This document shows positions 34,701-46,000 of a stretch of 64,000 nt of DNA, piece by piece. How positions within the stretch are numbered: position 1 is the first letter of the stretch; each line of letters opens with the position of its first letter. The notes under the pieces are model-generated. The model ran no database searches, had not been told where the DNA came from, and saw nothing but the letters and a program-made list of their open reading frames with translations. Source of the DNA: Cryptomeria japonica (lineage: Eukaryota; Streptophyta; Pinopsida; Cupressales; Cupressaceae); contig NC_081405.1 of assembly GCF_030272615.1 (NCBI RefSeq), positions 612,348,920 to 612,412,919 of the forward strand, written 5' to 3'. A program made the translations under genes and the position numbers.

Positions 34701-37065
34701 CACTGCACAGCTCACTACTTCCACAAAATTACATGGCATTAATGAAAGTTGTCAAGCATTTCAAGTCTGGCGTTTTTAATTTCATTGGGCTCCACTTTGT
34801 GCTGTTACATTGCAACCTTAAATCTTCTTACTATTTTTGGCTGACTCTCTTGCGTTACTCCTTTCCTCTACAATCACCACAGATGTGTCTCCCATTCTGG
34901 TATGAGTAGGCACGATGCTCTGCATCAGTTTGGCCAACAACACTATGAATGCTCAAACAAATGCCGTTTATTCTCCTAATTTACTTTAGTTTGTAGGTGT
35001 CTGTTGGCAGATGGATGCCTGATAAAATCAATAGGCTGTTTCTCCAAGTGAGCGGACCCGTTGTTGTTTATTGATGCTAATGGGTGTAATGGCGGCACTC
35101 CTGCAGCACAGAAAAAAAACCCTGAACTTTTTTGCATTGGCTGTTCCTTAAAAATCAAGTACCTTTTGCAATTGCTGGTACAGACAAATTTAATGAGCAA
35201 TTTTAAACAATTACCTAGATTTGAAATTAAATTCACCGAACAGCAAGACCCATGTCTAAGCTGAACAGTAAACAAATTATGGTAGGCTTTCCAGCTATAA
35301 CAGATCTGGGGTTGCATTGTAAAAGGGCACACAAATTTAATTAAGTGTATCAAATGGCTGTGTATGAACTTTTCTTTTCTTTATTTTTTCAAGAGCATTG
35401 ATTGAATTTTGTTTATGGATTAGTTGTTTCATTAAGATGTACAATTACAAATGCATGTTTCTCTGTTGGGTTGCCTGTTATAATTTTAGATTGATTGAAA
35501 ACACCCTTTATGAATGGGCTTTATTTATTGCTGAGTTTTTTTGTTTTTTCTTGTGATTTTTGATGTTTTTGTAGCACCCTTTGTTGCCCTGAACTTTGTG
35601 CATGGTAGTACTTAGGGAAAGGTTGTTGCTGGGAGACAATTGCTTAATAGTTGGGACGACACAGATATGAACTCTCCTTAAAAACATGTGAGGAAAAAAT
35701 TGAACCGGAATCCATATAATATAAAAGGTGATGACTACCAAGTCTTAATGTCTCATAGTGGCATGTTGGAGTCTGGATTCCAGACTATGTTTCAAATTAT
35801 CGTTGACTTATCATAAATCAAAATGTTAGAATTCAAATCTCATTTGTAGCCCTAGGATACATTTCTATAGAAAGTTATTTGGATGAGTGAGACTGTGACG
35901 GTGAGTCTACTCTATCCTTAAACTGAGATGTTTTGTATTAGGTTCCTTTAATGATAGTTTCCTCTTCCTAGAGAGTTTGACAATATGTTACAGATGCTTT
36001 GGTACATGTGCCAGGGGTACATAGTAGCAGTTAAGATGCATTGTGACACTGTGTGTATACTTTTGCCATCTGTTTTTTGATAGAAGTGGATTTGTTTGTT
36101 TTTGATTCTGAAGCAGATTGTCATTTGGAATCAAACAATAATTAAATTACTTGTAGTTGTGACACATTATTTATATTTTTTAATGCACGAATAAATCAAT
36201 TGAACATTATAATATCATATCTCCTTTTCAGAGCTTCTTTTTTTCAGCTTTTGTTAATGATAATTTAATGATTTAATGTTGTGATTTGAAATTAGTGTTT
36301 TGTTTTGGTTTTTGTTGTTACAAATCACATTCTAAGGCGTCATTCTTTTGGGTATTTGAAAATGTAACGGGCAGCATAGTTTTGTGTTGCTACCTCTTGC
36401 TTTCGTGAAAAATTATAGATCTTTCTAATGCAGATGATATGCTTTGGAAGTATTCTAATTTGTCATTCATGCTTGCAGCTTCTGCTGATGGTGGTGCCTT
36501 TGTCAAACTATTTGTGGGACATCTACCCAGAACTGCCACAGAGGAGGATGTAATTAGTTTTTTCCCCTAAACAATTTTAGGTGCTGTCAACATGTTATTG
36601 ATCATTCAAAGTTCACTTTTGACTCTCTTAAACTATTTTACTTGGGTTTACTGGATATATTTATCTCTTTACCAGATATGCATATTGGATGCTAGATGCA
36701 GATCTGATATTCTCAGATATGGCATGGATACCATGTCCAGATGTATCCATATGTGAGCCCATATTTGGACTGCATCTGATATGCCTTGATGTGGTACCAC
36801 ACCATTTGGTTCTGTATCCGGTTTAGGGTTATGGAAAAACCATAACAAATTGCAAAAAACTATTAAAAATAAATTGTCCACACGCACACAACACATATAT
36901 GTGAACAATAAACCACTAAATAGTAAATACACAAATATCATACAACAAAATAAATATTGTTAACAAAAAAGATGAATACCAAAATATATGCAATTTTTTT
37001 AATTATTATGTTCAATGGGTTATGTAAAACAATAACAAATTGCAAAAACAATTAAAAATAAATTG

Positions 37066-37096
<31 letters not shown>

Positions 37097-40000
37097 ACTC
37101 ACACACACACAAGACATGCACACATATATGTGAACAATAAATCACTAGAGACACAAATATAACACAACAAAATAAATATTGAAATGAAAGAAGATGAAAA
37201 CCAAAATATATGTAATTATTTTTGTTATGTTCAATGCCTTTAGATGCATAAATAATTGAATTTTTGTGGATTTTCATAATTGCCATATCTAATCGTATTG
37301 TATCAAGGGGACCTGAAAATTTGCCATATCTGTATTTGATATTGTATATATATCCAACTGTATTCTTTTCCTTGCAACTCAGAGCTTTCTTAAAGCCTCA
37401 TTCTTCTATGATTCTTATTCGATGCAATCTTTGAATGAAGCAAAGTGCATGTTCAATTGTGAGTGGATTAGAATATAGGTCTTTGTAGTGCTGAGCTTCA
37501 ATGATACAAAGACAAAGTGCATGTTTTTTTTCCATATTTTTTTAAAAGTTAAATTTCAAATGTGCTCATCCACTGTCTTGTTTATAGTGTTTATGAATTT
37601 GTTTTATGCGCCATGTTTACCTGTGAGTTTTATTTCATTAAATATACTGTTTAATTTAATTAAAGAGTGCACCAAATTCAAACTACTTGCAACTGTAGTA
37701 CTCATGTTTACTGTTTAACATAAGATTTTGTCTTGTAAATTTATCTGCTTTAAATTTTATTGTCTTCCAGAATGAATGAATTAATTGTGAAATGCTCTTA
37801 TGGTCAGATACGTCAATTATTTGCACAACATGGGAATGTTCTTGAAGTTTCTATGGTTAGAGATCAAAGAGTTGGCCAGCAACACGGTGTGTGCTTTGTA
37901 ATCATTTAATATGCTAGCTTCATTTCCATGTTTTACTATTTGCAGCAATGGAGTATCTAGTGACTTGTGTAATCTTGTTTTGGTTTAGGAAGTTTGTATT
38001 TCTTTATTATTCATTTAGCTGGAAGACGTCACACCCTTTACTGTAGTCTCATTGACTTTATTGTACTAACTAGACTTTGTACCTTTTGGAGTACACATCC
38101 AAAATTGGCCAAATCAGATGCATCTAAAATGATACATGTAAATCTTCTATTGCCTTAAAGTCTCGTGTATGTGTAATCTGAATGTGGTCATCAATGCTTT
38201 TTCAACATAGATTTCAAATCTTACACATGCATCTGTGACATTCAGACACCATTTCAAAATGAAATTTATTGACAGTTACCAAATGCAGAAGGTGTAACAT
38301 AAATCTTGGAAGGCTGAGGACATGATTTGGGAGTTTGTTAATGGTTGTAGTAGACTTCATAGACTGTTGTTTGACAGATTCTCTTAATTGACATATCAAG
38401 TATGGCACAATTTTCTTAGAGCAGGAGTGGGTACCTTTTAACATGAGTTTTCGAACATTTGCAATGCAAAAGCATGACAAGGATCTTCTTCTAACCTATT
38501 TCTAAACCATTCATAAGGGAGAATGCTCCTCAAATATTCCCCATCAATTCTTGGTTCCATCTTTACTTCTGGGTCTTTCTTGGTCACTTTCTGATCCTTT
38601 GCCAGTGAATTTAGTTCTAAATCATTTTTTAATATCTGAATTTCCATTTATGTCAGTGATCTGAGCTTACTTAGATCGGTATTTAACCTCTAAACTACAT
38701 TTTTGAACTTCTGTGTAGAAAACCAAAGAAATAATAACCTCGATTAAGCACAAAATGTTACATATAATTCCAATCTTTGTATTTTTCCTCAACTGCCATT
38801 AGAGAATGGAGTCAACATTGAAGTGACTTAAAATGCATTACATGTGCGTTTCACAACATTTTTTTTTCCATTTGGAACTGTCAATCTATACAAAAGATGC
38901 CATTTTGTTTTGTCAAACACAATGATGAATTCTTAGCATCTAGCATTTTACAAATTTTACTTGTATATGAAACATGCCAAGAACTGTACAGTTATTTTTG
39001 CCACTATGTGACTGTAGTCACTACCTTTTTTGAAATCACCTGCATACTTAGGTGAGGAATATCGAATTTTGAAATCTCGGAAGTAAAACTACTGGCTTTC
39101 TTTATTTCTTTAAAATTTTAAATATTAAAGTTCTCGATATTTTCTTCAAGTTCCCATTCTGTCATCATTTCATCATACACGTAGATTCCTGAAGACGACT
39201 AGGACTGCATTGCTTTTCTTATAATTCTTTTACATCTTCATTTTGATGCTATTGGGTAATTATATTGCCATAAGGGCTCACCAGTGACATGTTTGACAAT
39301 TTTGTATATATTGATATGGAGTGCAAAAAATTTGTTGTGGTTCTCATGATTTATGGTAGGACAAAATAACACAGTATTGTGTTAGTTTTCATGATCAGAT
39401 TATCCACAATAAACAGAAAACTAAAGTTGCACAGTAAAGCATACAAATAGAGAATCACACAACACAAGACTACCCTGGGAAAACCTCCCTCTAGGAGGAA
39501 AAACCCAGCAACTACAGATCCTCAGATCTGATTATGTTATATTGAATTTGTAAGTACAATAACAACCCAGCTAGGGCACAATTGGAGCAGACTTATCTGA
39601 GACTTAAGTTCTGATCTGAACTTGATGAATTTCCAAAATGATGAAGAGCAGACCCCTAGTTCATGTTCACAGTCTGCAGGATCAGATTTAGGCAAATATC
39701 TTCTACACAAATGTTAGCCCAGCATGAGGAGAGATTTGCTGTCCTTTAGGAAGAATTCGCTGTCTTCTGAAGTGCAGATCAGAATTCGCATCTAGCAGAG
39801 GATGATTGCATAAAAATACAATATCTGTTTAAGCCTTGCAAGTGGCTGGTATAATATATAATATATGAGGTTCATCCTTTAATTTATCTCTAAGTCGGCC
39901 CATTTAACCTTGGGCGCTAAAACCTTTTACATATTACAATGATGAATAGGTCCACACGTTTGGAAGCATGAGTCGGCCCTATAATGATGGATAGGTCCAC

Positions 40001-43000
40001 ACGTTTTACATAGACTTAACTTCGCACAAATATAGGGTCGGCCCTATAAGGAAGTATGAGTTCTTTTATGTTTGGTGTGGGGATATAGAGGGGCCAGCCC
40101 TATTTGTTTTACACATAAATATAATACAATAGATAGGGCCCTGCCCTATAAGGATTCGGATGATGCCTTAAGGCAATCCGAATCCTATTTAATTTTCTAA
40201 CCTAGTTACAAAATCAACATATTGCACAAAGTACATTTTGGGAAGGTGGTTACCCTGCACAACTTTCGAAGATACTCAGGCATCTTGAATTTTGAAGGTC
40301 AATTTTATTCCAAGTGAATATTGAAGCAAGGCTTATCCTTCTTGTCTACTTGTAGAAAATTGATAAAGTTGATGAATTAGAAATCAGAACATGAATGATA
40401 TCCTGCACAAATATGGGGGCTTAAGGTCTGCATATAGGATTCAAGTTCCTAATTTTTAAGTCAATTTGGTTTTTGGTCTTGATTTTATAAATTTGTGCTA
40501 ACCATTTACTCATTCTACGGTCTGGTCTGCAGAAAAATAAGAGGCCTCTAAAAGGCAAAAAAATTATCAGGATATCTAATTGAAATATGAAGTAAAAAAC
40601 AAAAGGGCGTACACAACGTTCTAAGTATTGAACAGAATATCATCCTTGACCTTGTGGTGTTTTCCTATCATTCATCTAAAAATCTTAAAATATCAATGTA
40701 TCTGTTTTCAATATAAGCAAAATGAGAGTTCTTTTAATAGAATCAGATGATGAGCTAGAAAACATGTCCTATATTTGTTCATACATTGGAGAAGTGGTAC
40801 ATAATCCAAATACAAGAAGTTTACATTAAGCCAGAGTTGCTGGCTACTTCTCCCCAGTCTAGATACACATATCTGCGTATCTGATACTTGAACTGAATAT
40901 GATACTCCCAGATATAGCATGTTTGTCACACAGTCTGGCGCCTTATCTAGTTTTGATATGGTACCACACTGCCACACTGTCTGGTTGTCTGGTGCCGAAT
41001 CTGGTTTAGGTTTATGCAAACGTTCAAAATTTGGAACATATAATTGCACACACACACATATAAAGCACACATACATACATATAAATCACTAAAGCACAAT
41101 TATAATATAACAACATAAATATCGTAAACAAAAATATTAAAATCAAAATATCGATTAAAATAAATATTTTAAAAGTTGAGGTCTTTACCCTTAGATATAT
41201 AAACAATTGAATGCATGTTTAGTTCTCTAAATGTCTTTTCAAGCCATATCACTGGGGATCACACACATACATATAAATCACTAAAAGCAGAATTATAATA
41301 TAACAACACAAATATTGTAAACAAAAATATAAAAATCAAAATATCGATTAAAATAAATATTTTAAAAGTTGAGCTCTTTACCCTTTAGATATATAAACAA
41401 TTGAATATATGTTTAGTTCTATAATTGTCTTTTCAAGCCATATCACTATCAGGGGATCTTGTAAATTTCCTTCTAGTCACGCAACTCTGCATAGATCTAA
41501 ATCAACATATTTGAGAACTTTAATAAAGTATGAATAGTACTAAGGTCTTTGGATTCTGTAAATGTCAGTACAATGTTTTTTTGATTTCCAAAATTATAAT
41601 ACATGAAGGTAAAGAAATGCCTTCATCTGCGTGAGGGCATTCTGTCAATGATATAGATAGAATTGTTAACTTTACACTTCCTATTTCTTCCAAACATGGG
41701 CGATGTCTATAATTTGAATTATGTTTAAAATGAGTATCACTAATTAATTGATCACGATCATCTATTTCCTAGTATATTTTATATCAATATTATGTACATA
41801 TTTGGTAGAGATTAAAATGTAAACAAATAGGATATGCTCATCTTGCTGAAAATTTGGAAAAATTCTAAATTTCTTAAAGTGGAGTAAAACAAATCATCTG
41901 GATTCTGAATGTGCTGTCAATGCTAGCTGAAAAACTTGATTATTCCAAGTGGAGTCCTTTATGCTGGATCCTTGCAATTTTTTTATGTTCTTGCTGTTGA
42001 GGACCTGGAAGGTGGCAGATTTTTAAGTAGACTAGGGCAGAACTTATTCTATTCATTGTGATTTAGCTGGTTTTTGACCTTAACCAGGGATACTGTAGAA
42101 TGAGATGAATCTTATTACTTGGAACTTTTAAAAAGAGAATGGATGTGTTGTTTTGGAATTCTATTGGCAATATGACAGACAGTTGCAATGGATGGAGTAA
42201 TCAGTTATGTCATGCCTGATGTTTATGGAAAGCTATGTGCCCTGCAACTTGAGAATTGCAGTTTTTATTTCCATGATAATAACATGAAATATGTGACTGG
42301 CATGTATTCTATGCTGTATGGAAATAATGGGCAATAATCTGCATGGTCTTGTATGGATCATTTTTTTTACCGGATATGATTGAGGGGGTCTAAGCTCACT
42401 CAAATGATGTAACAGATTAAAGCTCGGCAAAGATCCTCAAAAGGTGTCTCTGAAGAGATGGTTGGATTGTTGAGAAGGGGCCAGGTAGGGCGCCTTTTAT
42501 GCCTAGACATAAAGCTCTTTTGGAGTGAGTCATACTATAGAGTCTTCGTTGGTCCCAATGTGTGTTCGCACATGCTTCCTTACAGCTTTCTCTACGCTCA
42601 TTGTGATGGATGCTTTACTATCTTCACATATATTATTAATAGTCACACACACAATGTATATGTTAATGAGTACATACGATGTCATCGGAAATTTTTGAAC
42701 ATCTTAATGAAGTATTAATTAGCAACATGGGTGCAGTGATTCTTATTCTTGAGAGACATATTGAGCATCTTCATCAAAATGCTTCTTGATATGGAAGTTA
42801 ATTGATGTCTTTTTTCAGATCAGTTACCAGCCTGACTTAAATTTGGAAGATATGATATGACTTTACTTATAAATGTGTTAACACAATCTTCCAATATGAG
42901 AATGCACATGGTTCTTTTTGAAGTTGCAAGTTGAGGATGTTGATACAAACTTTTCTAAAAACTAAAGGATTTTGTTAATTTTCAGGTGATATTTTTTGAC

Positions 43001-46000
43001 CAATATGATTTTCCAACATTGTACAGAAGTCATGTTTAATTATGATATGTTTACAGTTATTTTATATTCTTGGGTGGAAATATTCATCAGCATCTATGAA
43101 TTTGTGAGAACAAATCTTTTTTTGTTTTTTAAATCTGTAAAAGGTGGGGTGAATCAAGTCCTCTACCTGCGAAACTTGGAAGAAAAGCAACAGATCATTT
43201 ACTAAACGGAGTATATAAACAATTTAGAGTTTTCAATAATAGCTTTTGCTTCATATATCTGTCTATTTATAAAACTGCTAAAATTACTAGACTAATATAC
43301 CCTTGAGAATGGCCATGAAAACTAGTGAAATAATGCCTAGCCTACTAATATACCCTTGAGAATGGCCATGAAAACTAGTTCTTTGGCACTAAGCAAGAAA
43401 ACTAGTGGATTAATGCCTAACACTGTCTGATTCTAAATGTAAACCAAAATACGGATGACAAAACAAATCTAATGATATAGCATCTGACTAAAAATATTTC
43501 CATAACAAAATAAAAGTTAAATCCAAAATAGACTCGTATGCTTGGTTGGAGGAAACTTTAATATCCAGAGGCGATGAGCATGAACCATAAGGTGCTTCTG
43601 GAGAATGAGCACCGATACCATAAGCATGGTTGCAATGAACTGGTTTCCGCCAAGATCAGGCACTAAGCAAGAAAATTAGTGGAATAATGCCTAGCCCGTC
43701 TGATTCTAAACTTGAGGATGACAAAACAAATCTAATGATATAGCATCTGACTAAAATATTTCAATAACAAAATAAAAATAAAATCCAAAATAGACTGATA
43801 TACTAGGTCGGAGGAGACTTTATATCCAGAGGCAATGAGTGTGAATCATAAGGTGCTTCTGGAGAATGAGCACCAATACCATAAGCATGGTTGCTATTGT
43901 TTATGCCCGTTCGAGAACTAGGTGTCACCATGCCTTGAAGGCCATTAAAGACCAATGTTGTCCATTGATGCATTTTTTCCATGATTTCCACCAAATCTTT
44001 TCTTATTTTGTTAGCACTGTCTCACAAGTCATGCCTTTTCCAAAATTCAGCTTATGATTACTTAATAGCATTCTACTTGACAAGCTTATGATTGTCCAAA
44101 ATTTGTACTTAATGTCATAGCATTTCTGAACAGAGTAAAGTATCTGTTGGGATTATGTTTAACTATCATTATCAGTATTCTATATCACTAATGTTCAATT
44201 AACATCATCAGTCTGTTGAATGAAAGCTTTTTCTGTAACTTGACAAGTTTGTGTGTAAAAATATTGAATTTGCCACAGGCTGTTGTTTTATTAAGTATGC
44301 AACTGTTCTAGAGGCAGAGAGAGCCATCAGTGCTTTCCACAATCGGCACACATTACCGGGGGTGAGTTAGTAACTTTGAAAAACTTTCTTTTTAAATTCA
44401 CGGGCAAGGCAATTTTGGATAGTTAAAAATTTAACTTTTGTTACTGCTAAATGCTGTTTTCTTTCTAGGGCACAAGTCCTTTACAAGTCAGATTTGCTGA
44501 TGGTGAACGCGAACAGATTGGTAATATCTCTCTGTCCATGAAATTGAATCCCTTTGAAAAACAGGAGTTTTTATACAGATTCTATATATTGTGTTTTTTA
44601 TTTTTGGCCGCACTGGTAAGCTCTTGTGTGATTCTAACAGCATTTGTAGCACATATATTTGAATTTTTTGGTGTGGTTTTCTACGATCCCTTTGTTGACA
44701 TATATAATTTCTCTATTATATCTTCATTTTGGTATAGTGGTCTAAAATAACTATAAGACATCAGCATTGCATATGCTGACTCTAAATGTACATGTTTTTG
44801 TTAGGTACGATGGAGCATAAATTGTTTGTTGGTTCATTGAATAAACTTGCAACAGAAAAGGATATTGAGGAGGTGATTATTTTGCAAATGTGTATTTCTG
44901 TACAAGCATTTAATCGGCTGTTCACCGGCTGTTCATCTTAAATGATTAGTTTCTGTGGAACTTGCAAGTCTTGCATTACATTTTAACTGTTAACATATTG
45001 GTTGTGTGGGTTGAAAATGTCCTTGTTACTTTTCTGTTTCTTGTCAAGATGTCTTGTAGGTTACTGGTAATCTTTATAAAGTTCTTCACAAGTTTTAAAT
45101 GCAATGATTGATGAGCAATGTGGATATTTGAACTGCTGAAATATTGGGCATGGTTAGTTTCAAGTTTAGTTTTGATGCTCACAGAATTCCTAATTTTTTT
45201 TGACCGATAGATCTTTGCTGAGTTTGGCCCTGTTGATGACATATATATCATGAAGGATGAACAGAAGCAGAGCAGAGGTGGGGATAAGTTTTTACCATTT
45301 TTTAATAGTTTGATTTATAGCAAGATATTCAAGGTTAATATTGGCTTTATTACCTGTTAAACAATCTGTACAGGGTGTGCATTTGTTAAATATCCATCTA
45401 GAGAAATGGCAGCAGCAGCTATTAACAAATTACATGGATCTTTCACAATGAAGGTAAACACTCTGTTCAAATGCTACTTTTTTCCACTATGGATCCTTAC
45501 TCTTTATATATTTAACATACGTGAACTACATCATACAATAATGCTAATGTATTGTTTTAGGGATGCAATCAACCTTTGACCGTACGGTTTGCAGAGCCGA
45601 AAAGACCTAAAGTTGGAGATGCAAGGTTCAGACATTTATTTATGTTACCACCTAAAACATGTTACATTATAATGTTTCTTGAATTGCTAGTGTATTCCTA
45701 CTTTATTTCAGGGTTTAATTTTCTTGTTCTATTATCTAGAAATGGCCCCATGTTTGGAGGACCGGGCTTTGGTGCTGAAGCACAGAGGCCATTTGGATCC
45801 AGGTAAGCCATCAGAAACTTTACATGTTTGAGTTGTAGAATTGAATTAGTGTATCTATTACATCATTTGTTCTGTTTGTTTAGGCCTACTGTGAGTGGTG
45901 GAGGGCACACAGGAGGACGGGGTGTACCTGGAAACTGGCGGCCCATGGGTGTAGCAAATATGAGAATCCCATCTCCACAAGTTGGATCCCATCCTTATGG

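Larger units (their letters stand above)
31733..34927 (-). mobile_element. Non-autonomous LTR retrotransposon, 3195 bp, with target duplication
   Basis: Two LTRs of exactly 694 bp (31733-32426 and 34234-34927) are flanked by the 5-bp duplication GTTTG (31728-31732 and 34928-34932). LTR ends are TGATGCA and TGCATCA; the left copy has degenerate ends (CGATGCA, TGCATGA). A primer-site complement (CTATGATACCAC, about 34222-34233) adjoins the right LTR, so the element reads on the minus strand. The 1.8 kb interior has one acidic ORF and no pol domain, so mobility would need enzymes from another element. Confidence 0.93.
16741..36478 (+). other. FCA intron 1 (19,738 bp)
   Basis: Runs from GTATGT to GCTTGCAG. 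It joins phase 1 to phase 1: the G that ends exon 1 and the CT that begins exon 2 make an Ala codon. It contains a hAT remnant, a pol-less LTR element, a nested copia element and a 3.2 kb non-autonomous LTR element. 17000-18230 and 34930-36470 show no recognisable repeat or gene. Confidence 0.88.
37887..44278 (+). other. FCA intron 3 (6392 bp)
   Basis: Splits RRM1 just before RNP1. In Arabidopsis, intron 3 is where FCA limits its own expression through early polyadenylation. Read-through here would add the codons for VCFVII and stop at TAA 37907-37909, giving 138 residues with half an RRM. The intron carries a probable solo LTR, a tandemly duplicated AT-rich repeat and a duplicated 274-bp unit. 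37910-39370 and 41460-43280 show nothing recognisable. Confidence 0.85.
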
